The notes beneath the pieces were generated by a model. That model searched no databases and was not told where the DNA came from. It saw only the letters and a list, made by a program, of their open reading frames with translations. Made by a program: the position numbers and the translations under genes. From Saururus chinensis (Eukaryota; Streptophyta; Magnoliopsida; Piperales; Saururaceae), in contig CP141146.1 in the NCBI GenBank assembly GCA_035235625.1, forward strand, positions 10,720,501 to 10,784,500: a stretch of DNA of 64,000 nt. The letters are read 5' to 3'. Of the stretch, positions 1 through 12,119 are shown piece by piece. Each line of letters begins with the position of its first letter. Within the stretch, counting starts at the first letter, position 1.

Positions 1-271
1 ATTCCTAATCCTTAAATACTATCATAACTACCCATGAAATATGAAACTAATTAACCGCCTTGTATACCAGAGTAACTTCATGCATGCAGTTACCATCGGC
101 GATTCCATCATCATGTCAACGAGTCTATTGATGAAATTTCTTGAGTTTCATCGGCAAGTCCATCAATACCTCTTTGGGTCACTGATGACTAATATTTTTA
201 GAAAAATATGGGGTGTTATACACGATAATCTACTTCCAGAAAAAATTTGAGAGAAAAACTCAAAGTAAAAG

Positions 272-2194
272 TGTGATGACCGCCATTTTAATATGACATA
301 ATAATCATAATAGTTTTGTCCAACATCCGTAATTATCTTGCACGTGATCGAATGTGATGGTCGTCGCATGCCAAACAGACATACAATACTCACATATATT
401 GTCAACATGGTCAATATAGCATAAAACGGAGTCATTGCACAACTAAAAGCATATATCATAACTACATAATAAAATTATGGATTCCACAGAACATAATATA
501 ATTACAGAGGCCAGGGACCATTGTGCATAGAGCATATAATTATACGGAGTCTATAAATCTCTAAGCACATCATGCCTTTAAACATCAGTTACATAAATAA
601 TTACAAAAATATAGATTACAACAACTAGATAAATTATTTGGAATCTCTTCCACTTCCACTTCTGTACTTGCAGCAACACCTGTAGGATCTAGAGGAAGGT
701 GAGTTTATTTATATTCAGTAGGTTGAATTAATATCTAAAATAATGCTAAGAAGAAATTCCCAAAACAGATACTCTTTTTGAAATTTCTTTTATCAAAAAA
801 CTGATTATTCAAAAGAAATCTCATTCAGAAACAAAGCCACAACATGTTGGTTTGTCCGATGATGATAAATATCAAGACCCGTGACACCGAACGATGTTCC
901 TCCCGATGCTCACAGAAGGCTCAGTAGGATAGGAGCTTTCCCATGATACTCAACAAGTATCCAAGTAAAATGGTACATTCCTTGTTCTTCAGCCAAGGAA
1001 CTACCATAGTAGAGCATGCAGGCAAAACATAATGCAATGCATGAAACCATTTCTCACATGTATCATATCTCTTTGCGAGTATCCAAGTAAATGGTGCATT
1101 CCTAGTTCTTTAGCCAAGGAACTACCATGGTAGAGCATGCAATCAAAACATAATGCAAAACATGCAATCATTTCTCACAAGTATCATATTCTTTCCAGAA
1201 AACACAATGAATAATCATGACCAAGCAAAATAGCTCAAAAAAGTTAAATTCTATGAGCATAGCATAAATTTAAAGCACAATAAATAAGTATGCAAAGAAA
1301 AATTTCTCAGAAGAGTTAAATTCTCCAAGTAGAGCATGGATTTGGAGTTTAAAACCCCTACCTTGCTTTCTACGTGAAAATGAAGATGACACACCGAATT
1401 CCAAGTTGGATGTCATGTTTCTGGGACTTATAGGTATCAAACTAGAAAAATAGCCCTGCCATGACGTCTAGCATACTCGATCTAGGTAAGAATGCTTCTT
1501 GAACGGCTTGAATCGAACTTAAAAAGAGAGAATTGAAGTTTGAGGAGCGAAAGAGAGAAAAATTGAACCCCACATGACTATTTATTGATGTTTGTGGTGG
1601 TTTTAAGCATGCCACGCGTCACACGCACAATGCGCAATGTGGGGCCTGGCCCGCATGGTGCACAACACTATGTGGCGACATTGTGCGTCCCATGGCAACA
1701 CCATGTGTTGCGCTCACGATATGCCATGTTAGGGGCCTATCGCATGTGTGCCCCTTGCTAACGAACAGTGAGAGTAGCGTGAATGTTGCACTGATGTGCG
1801 TCGTTGCTAGCATCAACACACTAATGCCAGCTGAAGCAATAAATAATTTTTTATTATTTTTTTTCAAAAAATATAGGAACTTTAAATGCACGTAAGTTTC
1901 TCTCCCAAACTTTGATGTATGCGTTTTTGGTACTGTTGGGCTCGTATCAATGAGCCCTACCAAACTAAACCTCACATAGGTAGTTTCCTGCACTTTTTTG
2001 GTCCTGCCCATGAGGAACACTTCCCGAGGCCATAACTTTTGGCTTTCGTATCCGATTTGAGCGTTTTAAGACCCGTTACACTTGTCTTTTAGCGCTCTAT
2101 CACATCATTAATAAAACTCATCGAGTAAAAATCTTTAATTAATTAAAACTTGAATATAATTCTTAAAAGAAGCAGGAAAATTAGGGTCGTGACA
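272..2194 (-). mobile_element. Solo LTR of a Ty3/gypsy-like retrotransposon (family C)
   Basis: The element starts TGTGATGACC and ends GGGTCGTGACA (TG..CA type). It is flanked by the 5-bp direct repeat AAAAG at 267-271 and 2195-2199. Read on the minus strand it resembles the LTR at 37642-39358: the same start (TGTCACGACCCT versus TGTGACAACCCT), a shared CTAAAAGACAAGTGTAACGG-type block and a shared GGGCTC..GAGCCC stem at about 1937-1957. The left end matches the GGTCGTCACA point inside that LTR, so the family has either two end variants or a truncated copy here. No internal domain or second LTR is visible, hence a solo LTR. The 133-aa minus-strand ORF inside it is LTR sequence, not a gene. Confidence 0.75.
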
Positions 2195-2199
2195 AAAAG

Positions 2200-2985
2200 T
2201 ATGTGAAATGTAGTCGTAAATCTAAAATAGAGACTACTACAGATTCAAGTTATATATCCATTCTTCATGAATATGATTTCACCCATAAACAGTGTTAATG
2301 AAAGTCAACATCATCAAACAAAAACCCTTTATCTTAAACAAGATTGTAGACCCTTGATTATTCTCTAAAGCTCAAGGAAACCCTACCTAACAAATTAGGT
2401 TACATTAGCCTTATGCAAAAATTCAACATTTCCACCAATAAGAGACTCAAAACTACTAATATATGATAGATCTAGCATCCTCTTGTGCCCAAAATGAAAA
2501 TCACAAGGGTAGATGCAACAAATCCGAATCTAGGGTTTTAAAACATGGGTAAAAGAATGAACTTGACAAAAAGAAAACCTAGAATCTCATTCAAGAGGAG
2601 AAGAATATGAGATTTTAAGGTAAAAATAAAAAAGAAACATGGAAGATATTGAGTGATTATACCTTGGATTGAGTTTTTTTCTTCTTGAGATAAGGGTAGA
2701 GCTCTCAAAAGCTTCCTAATCTCATCCCACCCTAAATTGGGAAAGAGACCAAGGTTTCTATTTATAGCTAGGGTAAGTTATTCGGTTTAGATTGAGCCCA
2801 ACAAGGAAATAAGTGAACCCACTTGTATACAATGGACCCAAAACAAATTTGATAAAGCCCAAGCCTACTTAAGCAATCAAGTTAGGGTCGACGGCCTAAG
2901 AAGTTGACACATCGGCTAATATGGACGAGGGTCCGAGGGTAGGGCCCACTTCCTTAATTAAGGAATTAAATGACAAATGACAATG
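2200..2985. other. Gene-free AT-rich stretch between two LTR insertions
   Basis: No ORF with recognisable content is visible. The sequence is AT-rich, carries short LTR-like phrases, and ends in the ATTAA target of the next insertion. It is probably older retroelement DNA. Confidence 0.4.
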
Positions 2986-3847
2986 ATTAATGTAAGGACT
3001 CTTATTTCTAAACTGGTATTCGTTTCATTTTAATCGTCGGTTATTGCGTGGTTAACTCTTTTCTTATTAATTCGGTGGTTTCAAAAATAAATGGTGTTTC
3101 TAATGGTTTTAATCAAAATCAACTTTACAATTATTGGTTTTAAGTGATTTTGAGTAAAATCTGAATTTTTGGGATTTTTCTGAATTTTCACTAATTTTCC
3201 GAAAATTAGGGTTTGGCGGGACCCCCTGTGGGCCCCACCTTCAAAATTTGGGTTTTTAGACCAAATTAACCCAGACATCAACACAAGCCCTTACCAAAAA
3301 ATTTTATAATTTTTCCAGGTTTAATTAGTGCTCAAATAGCTAAATTACTCATTTTTAGCCTAATTTTCTATTCATACCCCACAATTTACTCATACACACC
3401 CCAAACTCTACTATAAATAGGATGACCTGAGCCATTTCCATTTTGAAAATAGGTTGGGAAAGGGAGGTTAGGCCTAATTGTAACGACTCGTTTTTTCGGT
3501 TACGCTTAACCTGGGAGGGTTAAGGGTAATTTGGTAATTTGAGATTAATGTTAAGGGGTTTCATTAGATGAAATACCCGTAGCCAGGTAGAGCTTGGCAT
3601 AACGAGCATAATGATTCAAAGAACGCGTGAAATGGAGGTCGGTACCGAAAGTTATGACCTCGGGAAACGTGTAATTTGGGTGGGACCCACTTCAAATAAG
3701 CATGATGGGCTGCTTTAAGTGGGTTAGTATTGAAGGGCTCATCGATACGAGTCCAACGGTACCCAGAACGCGCAAATCCGATTCCGGGGTGGGGAGATTC
3801 GCGCGTTTGAAGTATATAGGTATTTAAAAAAATAAAAGAAATGGAAA

Positions 3848-4030
3848 ATGGGTGAGCCGGCGCGACGCGCGCCCGCGTTACCGCGGGCGCCGCGGTTTCG
3901 CGCGCGCCGCGGTTCCGCGCGGACCGCGATTCCGCGCGCGGTCGCGACCCATGGAACGCGCGGGCGCGAGCCACGCGCGTTTTCCGCGGGCGCCGCTGCC
4001 AAAACAGCGGCGCGGCGCCGCAGTTTCGGC
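3848..4030. other. Extremely CpG-dense segment in U3 of the nested LTR
   Basis: About 180 bp of nearly pure C/G with many CGCG and GCGC steps and short palindromes, inside AT-rich surroundings and directly upstream of the LTR TATA box at 4044. CpG density this high in a plant transposon would be expected to decay by deamination, so the insertion may be fairly young. Confidence 0.7.
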
Positions 4031-4124
4031 GGCTCGGGGGTCTATATAAACCCCATTTCGTTCCATTTTTCGGTCAGATTTTCTCTCACCCCCTTTCTGA
4101 CCGTTCTGAAGCCGATTAAGGCCG

Positions 4125-4420
4125 TTCAAGACCCATTCCCTACTAAATCGAGCGTGCTCTACGCGATGGAGGGGTCCTTTCTTCGATTCGGAGAACGTAT
4201 AAGGAAGAAATGCCTCGAGACAAGGAGAGGTTCTGCCCAAGCACCGACAAACTTCTTTCTCCTCGTTCTTAAGCATCCTAACTCCGATTTAGTCCATCCA
4301 AAAGGCGTTCTTGACTAAATCAAGTATGTTCTACACGATGGAGAGGTTCGTTCTTTAATTCGGCAACCGTATAAGGAGGAAACATCCCAAGACAAGGAGA
4401 GGCTCCGCCCGTTATCCTCG
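4125..4420. repeat. Diverged tandem repeat, about 175 bp x 2, in the nested LTR
   Basis: Two similar segments, each with an ACTAAATC..A phrase, a GATGGAG motif, a CGTATAAGGA motif and ACAAGGAGAGG, follow each other directly downstream of the LTR TATA box. Confidence 0.6.
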
Positions 4421-4732
4421 AGCACCGAACAAGAAATATGGGCCCGGAGCAAGACGGGGTTCTGTCCAAAGTGGTTGGGTTACATTAAGAGAAGTAATCC
4501 AGAGTATGGGAGGTTCTGTCCGCTACTCACGGCATAGAAAACGAGAAGAGTCTTCGGCAAGGAAAACGTTATACGTAGTCTTTCGATGCAAGACGAAGAA
4601 CGTATGGAGGCTAGAGGAAGCTCTGTCTATATCTTCGGATCTGAAGGGGAGGATGCTCATACGAGCAACTCCGAATACCGCTACCTTACGAGTCATGAGG
4701 GCAGTAAGCTTTTCTGACCTCCCGTTTTAATT

Positions 4733-4900
4733 ATGCCATGATGTGTGCTATGCCATGGTACATGTTTATATACCATGATGCGTATTTATATGCCATGATG
4801 TGTGCTATACCATGATACATGTTTATATACCATGATGCGTATTTATATGCCATGATGTGTGCTATGCCATGATGTGAGCTTATATGCTATGATGTACGCT
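4733..4900. repeat. Tandem repeat of about 62 bp built on ATGCCATGATG
   Basis: The phrases TATGCCATGATGTGTGCTAT and TATATACCATGATGCGTAT recur in order at least twice, then decay. The array lies inside the nested LTR. Confidence 0.75.
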
Positions 4901-6202
4901 TATATGTTATGAAGTGTGATGTCTTGCTCTAGGGTAGAGCAAGACATGTGATGTGTGTGTCCGGTCTCGGCTCAGTGATAGAGCGAGTCGGTTGTTGTGC
5001 TCAGTCTCGATTCAGTAATGGAGCGAGATATGCGTATGTGATTTTGATCCCGCTCTGTGGTAGAGCGAGGTGTACGATTTCGTTAACTTCCGCTTGACTC
5101 CGATATATGACGAGTTTTTGTATACTTCCGATTAAATATTCGGAGATACGTAAGTATATGATTTTGTGATGCTTGTTGTGTGTAGTAGCCATTAGGCAGA
5201 ACTACGTTCGGATCCGATCGTATTGGAATAATATCCAATACGTACGTAGGCAACCAACGGCAAGGCAACGTTGGCCCGATCCAAATCATTATAAATAATA
5301 TGTTTTATTTTGTTTTACACGCGACGAACTATGAAGCATCGTTGTGTGTAAATGGTCGTTACAACCTAAGTCTACGTACGAGGAAGCCTTAAGCTCCGTA
5401 GTGCGTAGGCGAACGTTGTACCTCTCGCACTCAGACGATGATTCCTGGCTTAAGGAAAATTTCAAATTCCTATCAGTGATTTTGTGGGCCCGACTCGGGT
5501 CGGGTCGTGACACTAATTCCCCAATTAAGCCCGGATTAGAAGATTTTAGGGTATGTTTATTTTAATTAAGCCCTAAATCCTAGATTTCCTCTTAATCCTT
5601 TCTAGATCTACCATTTCCCCTATGTTTTGATTTATTTTTTAAACATCAAAACTACTTATTTGTATCTCTACTTCAAACCCTTGATTTAAAAATCTGATTT
5701 TTATGTTCAACAAGCTCTAGATCTAAGTTTTCATTTAGGTTTTCTATGTTAAATCGGTTTTAATAGAGTTTAATTTAAACTCTATATCTTTGTAAGGTTT
5801 TCAAGATGGGTGACCATCAAATCGAAGCCTAATCAAGGGAAAAGATAATGGACTTTCAAATTTTCAGTTTTCCTATGGTAAAACTCTTGATTTTGTGGTT
5901 TATTTTGAGTGGATTTACTTGATTTAGTGCTTTAATGGCATGATTAGTAAATGACAATCTTTTATCCCGATTTCGTAGGGTTTTATCTTGTTATGATGTA
6001 GATTAGCTTTCTGGAAGGTATTGTGAAGTTTTAATGTCATTTGAGTTGTTAGATGGAGATTTTAAGATTTATAAATGGAGTTTCGGTTTGAAAAATTGAA
6101 ATGAAGAAGATGACTAAAACTGCTTTGTTGGCATTAGAACGGCCCTACAGGGCGTTCAAACGACAACACTACAGTTTTGGCATTTTTTTTGTGTAGCCGA
6201 TC

Positions 6203-9200
6203 GAACGGCCCTGGATGACGTTCGAACAGCAACGCTGCAGTTTTGACATTTTTCTTGTTTAGCCGATCGAACGGCCCTGCAGGGCGGTCGAACGACTACA
6301 CTGCAGAAATTGTCAATTTTATATATGTTGCTTATTTCGGCATATCTACTTCAAAATATCATTTTTATGTTTATGTGGAGTGTTTTGATCTATAATAAGC
6401 TACTTGAAGAGCATTCTATTGATGTTTAGAATTTGTGGTGTATATTTAAAGTTTATGTGAAATGGCTTGTAGTTGGATGTACATGTTAGAGGTTGTTATC
6501 TTGAAGATATGAGTGGTTGATTTCTATGGTTTAAGCATGTTTTCAGTAGAGTTACAGCATGATAATGGACTGATATGTCATGATAGGATGTGGTTAATTG
6601 ATGTGTGAATGTTAGTGTTATGTCTTGACTCAAGTATGCGGTGAATGATCTTATATGTGGTTAGCTTGTGGTTAAGCTTTGATTTTAGTTATGATTTGAA
6701 TGATTCTTCTCCTATGATTTCCACTGGAATTCATGATTAGATGTTAATGCAAATGTGTAGTGTGATGGTGAGCGAATTACAAGCATGTTGATATGCATTG
6801 AGGGAAATGCTTCTATTATGAATACACACACATGTGGGATTTAATGATGATGATGAGCATTGATATTATGATTATGAATGATGAATGAGGGGCTTATGAG
6901 AGCACTTATCATGAATTATGATTCATGTATGCCTTGCCCACGTATGTACTATGTTGCATGCATCATGAAAAATGGATTTCCAATTGAGGCTTTATCGAGA
7001 TTAATCGAATGTGATCGATTGGATGCAATGTGGTGAAATGGTGTGCCAGATTAATCGGTCGTGGCTTAATCGAAACTTGATTGGTCCGAAAGGACATGTT
7101 TTGATTTGAGTTCCTTCGTGAAACATGTGCACTCCCTGGGTTGAGTCTAGTTAAGTGAAATTATATGGGGGACGAGTTGCGTACTTGTCTTGCGATTTGA
7201 GATTATTTATTGTCATCTGGACCCTGAGAATCCAGTATGGTATGCTCTTTGCACAAGCTACCATGTGTTCGTGGGTTTCCTTCATGGGAACTCGGGCTCT
7301 TCTTCATCGCAGGAGATGTCCCAAAACGAACACCCCTGCTGTAGGTTCTCTTCGTGAGAATGTGACATCCTTGGCTAAGATCGTCTGGGGTGAGCAGCCT
7401 TTAGGGATTGACAACCCCGAACTTCTTAAATTTTTGTATAGAATTTGAACCATGACATGCCTTTGTGGCCTTGTCTATGTTCCCGTCTTCATGACACTAA
7501 ATTGTGATTACTCCTTGATGGAGGCATTCTTGTTTTATGTTGATGCAAGTATATGATGTATGCTATGCATGTTTGTGTAACATGTAAATTGACACGTTTG
7601 TCGTGCAAGAATGGATGAGATATATTATGAATACGTGATTTGAAGAAGTGTGATTGAGACACTATATGCAGGTTTATGTGTTATGAATGCATGATCAGAA
7701 AGTGTGATTGAGATACTATGTGCAGGTTGATATGATGTTGAAGCATGATCTGATATGTATGTTAGAGATACATTTCATGCAGGTTGATATGATGTGAATG
7801 ACAATATGTGTATTATACACTATGATTCAAGTTTAGGTGATGTTTATGTGAGATCAGAAAATGATTTATCTTATAAATCTTTGCTTTGATTGGTTATGTT
7901 GTCATGCCATCGTGTTTTCGATGATGATAGTATATTAGAAAACCATTGCTGAGTTTGTTTAAACTCACATCTCTTTATTGTGTTTTGCTTTGGGGCTGCA
8001 TGGCGCAACACATAGACAAACAGGATCTCCTCTTCGAGGAGAGGTCTGAGACTACTTCAGAGTGATCGTGGAGTCCTCTTATGTGACTTATTCTCCTTGG
8101 TTTATGATTTATGTTTAGAACCTAGTGTATGGTTCTTATTTTGATTTATGCTATGTTATACATTTATGTTGCTTAAGACCTATTTTGGAGCCTAGAGTGG
8201 TTATGTTTAACTAAGCATGTGGGTTTGAGACTTTTGTTTATCTTGAGTTAATGTAACTCTCTTTCTTTTCTACTTATTTACTCTTGCTCAAAGTGGTGTT
8301 CATACTCCGAAATATTGTTAGTTCACCCGTAATTAGGGTTAAGTCTTCTGCTAAACTATATCTCAATTTCCCTTGTCGCCCCCGTGTTTTTGACCGGTCC
8401 CTGGACCGGGTTCAGCTTAGGTCGGGCAGCACCGGGGCGTGACAGAACGGCCCTGCAGGCATTCGAACGGCAACATTACAGTTTTGACATTTTTCCTATT
8501 TAGCCGATCGAACGGCCCTGTAAGGCGTTCGAATGGCTACACTTCAGAAATTGACAATTTTATGTATGTTGCTTATTTCAACATATCTACTTCAAAATAT
8601 CATTTTTATGATTATGCGGAGTGTTTTGATCTATAATAAGCTACTTGAAGAGCATTCTATTGATGTTAGAAGTTATGGTATATATATTTAGAGTTATGTG
8701 GAATGGCTTGTGGTTGGATATATGATGTTGGAATTGCCATCTTCAAGTTATGAGTGGTTGATTCTCTATGGTTGAGTATATTTTCAATAGAGCTACAGCA
8801 TACTAATGGACTGATATGTCGTGATAAGATGTAGTTAATTGATATGTGAATGTTAGTGAATGTCATGGCTCAAGGATGAAGTGAATGATCTTATATGTGT
8901 TTAGCTTATGGTTAAACTTTGATTTGAGTTATGATTTTAATAATTCTTCACCTATGATTTCTACTGGAATTCATAATTAGATGTTAATACACATGGGTAG
9001 GATGATGGTGAGCGAATTACAAGCATGTTGATATGCATTGAGGGAAATGCTTCTATTATGAATACACACACATATGGGATTTAATGATGATGATGAGCAT
9101 TGATATTATGATTATGAATGATGAATGAGGGGCTTATGAGAGCACTTATCATGAATTATGATTCATGTATGCCTTGCCCACGTATGTACCATGTTGCATG

Positions 9201-10653
9201 TATCATGAAAAATGGATTTCCAATTGAGGCTTTATCGAGATTAATCGAATGTGATCGATTAGATGCAATGTGGTGAAATTGCATACCGGATTAATCGGTC
9301 GTGGCTTAATCGAAACTTGATTGGTCCGAAAGGATATGTTTTGATTTGAGTTCCTTCTTGGAACATGTGCACTCCCCGAGTTGAGTCTAGTTAAGTGGAA
9401 TTATATGGGGGACGAGTTGCGTACTTGTCTTGCAATTTGATATTATTATTATCATCTGGACCCTGAGAATCCAGTATGGTATGCTCTTTGCACCAACTAC
9501 CATGTGTTCGTGAGTTTCCTACGTGGGAACTCGATTTCTTCCCCATCGCATGAGATGTCCCAAAACGAACACCCCTGCTCTAGGTTCTCTTCATGAGAAT
9601 GTGACATCCTTGGCCAGGATTGTTTGGGGCGAGCAGCAATTAGGGATTGACAACCCCGAACTTCTTAAATTCTTGTGTAGAATTTGGACTATGACACGCC
9701 TACGTGGCCTTGTTTGTGTTTCCGTCTTGTTGACACTAATTGTGATTACTTCTTGATGGAGGCATTTTTGATATGATGTGATGCATGACTTGATATGTAT
9801 GTTAGAGATATATCTCATGCAGGTTGATATGATGTTATGCATGATTGAATATGTATGTTAGAGATACATCTCATGCAGGTTGATATGATGTGATACATGA
9901 TTGAATATGTATGTTAGAGATACATCTCATGCAGGTTGATATGATGTTGAAGCATGATTGATATGTATGTTAGAGATACACTTCATGCAGGTTGATATGA
10001 TGTGAATGACACTGTGTGGATTAGACACTATGATGCAAGTTTAGGTGATGTTTATGGGTGATCAGAAAATGTTACCTCTTGTCAATCTTTGCTTTGAATG
10101 ATTATATTGCTATGCCGTCGTGTTGCCGATGATGACAGTATATTAGAAAATAATTGCTGAGTTTGTTTAAACTCACCCCTATTTATTGTGTTTTGCTTTG
10201 GGGCTGCGTGGCGTGACACGCAGACGGACAGGATCTCCTCTTTGAGGAAAGATCGGAGACGACTTGGATGTGATCGTGGAGACTCTTATGTGACTTATTT
10301 TCATTGGTTTATGCTTTATGTTTAGAACTTTTGTATATGGTTCTCATTTTGATTTATGATACTTTATATAGTTGTGTTGTCTAAGACCTATTTTAGAGCC
10401 CAGAGTGGGCTAAGGTTGACTAAGCATGTGGGTTTGAGACTAGTTGGTTATTTTGAGTTAAGCAATTCTCTTTTTTTTCTACTTATTTACTCTTGCTCAA
10501 AGTGGTGTGCATACTTCGTAATTTTGTTAGATTGCCCGTAATTAGGGTTAAGTCTTCCGCTAAACCGTATCTCAATTTCCCTTGTCGCCCCCGTGCGCTT
10601 GACTGGCCCTTAGACCGAGTTCGGCTCAGGTCGGGCGGTGCCGGGGCGTGACA
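6203..10653 (+). repeat. Two-copy direct tandem duplication inside the long LTR (units 6203-8444 and 8445-10653)
   Basis: Both units start at a GAACGGCCCTG motif and run through the same order of landmarks (GATGGTGAGCGAATTACAAG, the ATGATGATGATGAGC tract, TTAATCGGTCGTGGCTTAA, CCGGGGCGTGACA). Unit 1 is 2,242 bp and unit 2 is 2,209 bp. Unit 1 ends exactly at the LTR terminal GTGACA, and unit 2 restarts at the second of three local GAACGGCCCTG repeats found at 6141, 6203 and 6267. The 97-aa and 77-aa ORFs in the copies are equivalent LTR sequence. Confidence 0.85.
9768..9995. repeat. Minisatellite of about 60 bp, four units, in the second LTR unit
   Basis: The phrase TATGTATGTTAGAGATACAT followed by CATGCAGGTTGATATGATG occurs four times in a row. 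The first LTR unit has only about two equivalents (7690-7800), so the array expanded after the 2.2 kb duplication. Confidence 0.8.
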
Positions 10654-10658
10654 ATTAA

Positions 10659-12100
10659 TGTGGCCCTTGGTCAATTAAGTTAAGCACTAATGTTTTCCTA
10701 CTAAAAATTAAAATAAACACAAGAAAATTTATAATTAAACCGAACCATCATACAAAATTAAAACAAACTGAAAAAGTAAAACTTTACACTAACTAGAAAA
10801 TAATAAAAACTTACAAATCTTATAGTAAGCCCATGAGGAGCAGCATCTACATGATTAATACCCTACAGGGAATGTTGTAAAATTCTTAAGAATGTTTGTA
10901 TTTATGAGTTGAGTCGACTGTGTAATATGGCTGACGCGCTGTATTATTTATGGTTTGTGGGTCACATCCATGTGCACACAACTTGATACTTTATGAATAC
11001 AGTTTACGGTTATCATGGGGTGTGCTCTTCCAATGTCAAACTACAAGTAGTGAAATTTTAAATGAAATAATTATGCATTCATGGAGTTATAGTATGTGGA
11101 AAATTGTTAATGGTATATGGATTTATGGTTCACGGCTAATGTAATATGATTTCATGGTTTCTGGCATTTGGAATTTGGAATTTTGGACATGAAAAGTATT
11201 AGAAGGATGCACATACATAAGAATGACCTTGAAAGATATCACTCATGATGTTATGATTTTATGTCAACATTTCATGTGTAATACTTACCTAAACAAGCCA
11301 AATTATCCGTTCATAGAGATATCTTATATTTATGTTCATGCATCACTCTATTTATATATGTATGTATCACAGACCTAAACTTTAAAACTTCCTGTCAGAA
11401 TTACATAGAGCATGCATTAGCACACACCAAATGTTATAACACTCACCAAATTTTACAAGCTGATGGTAGGCTTCCATTCATGGAATGTTCCCGTGTGTAT
11501 TCAATGTGTATAGGCTGTAGGAAAAGAAGACGATCAAAGGTGATAGGAAAAGTGGATACCCTAGTGTTGATCATATGCATCATATTTGAATTTAATTGGG
11601 GAATATTTATGCATAGTTCTCAAATAGGCCAAGGCCCATTTTGATATAAATATATTTATTTAATAAAAAGTCCCTAACAAAATTGAGTTGCCACAGTTAA
11701 GTAATTTTTGCCAAATGCTAGGGAGTGTAAGTGCAATTTATCTCTTTTTTGCTCACTGATTGGTTTAAGTGTCAAAGAACAAATTCTCAATTTTAATATG
11801 TTTTCAACCTCATTGTTGTTATGCAGTATGGAGCTTGATCGAAATGAATATCACTACAGAATATTTGTTTCATTTCATTAGTTTTTGGAACTTGATTCTT
11901 GAGCAAATATTTGGTGCATCCTTCATATTCAAGTTAATGATCGTATTGATACGTATTGAAATGCATGAAGTTAGGTATTCAAAGGATCATATGTTAGCCA
12001 TGTTGAAGGGGTACTTGGCTTTTAGAGGGTCATGGCCTTCGCCTCCCTTGCAAAGATGCTTGAGAATTGCTCTTTATATATAATTCTTTAAAATATGAGA
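10659..12100. other. AT-rich intergenic stretch, no gene recognised
   Basis: The only notable reading frame is 104 codons at 11769-12083 (plus). It has no domain, repeat or splice context that I recognise. The rest is AT-rich with no detectable structure. Confidence 0.4.
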
Positions 12101-12119
12101 TTGAATGAACATAATCATT

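Larger units (their letters stand above)
3479..5512 (+). mobile_element. Nested solo LTR, 2,034 bp
   Basis: Starts TGTAACGACTCG and ends GGGTCGTGACA, with a perfect CTAAT TSD at 3474-3478 and 5513-5517. A TATATAA box lies at 4044-4050. A GGGCTC..GAGTCC stem block at 3735-3754 and the 3' terminal 170 bp are shared with the LTR at 37642-39358, placing both in one gypsy-like lineage. It interrupts the larger LTR 2991-10653. The arginine-rich ORFs at 3564-4318 are by-products of its GC-rich U3 and are not genes. Confidence 0.85.
2991..10653 (+). mobile_element. Long solo LTR (about 5.6 kb without nested DNA) with internal duplication
   Basis: Starts TGTAAGGACTC and ends GGGGCGTGACA, with the perfect 5-bp TSD ATTAA at 2986-2990 and 10654-10658. 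A TATA box (TATAAAT, 3412-3418) lies about 420 bp from the 5' end, as expected for a U3 promoter. Near the 3' end a GAGT..ACTCACC hairpin-like block and a G-rich segment are of a kind also found in the 4.4 kb LTRs downstream. A second solo LTR (3479-5512) is nested in it, and 6203-10653 is a two-copy tandem duplication. No primer-binding site, polypurine tract or protein domain is seen, so this is a solo LTR rather than a full element. Confidence 0.75.

Noticed and set aside
3564..4318. Overlapping Arg/Ala-rich ORFs up to 156 aa
   Set aside because: They fall in the CpG-dense U3 of a solo LTR, on both strands at once, with no domain.
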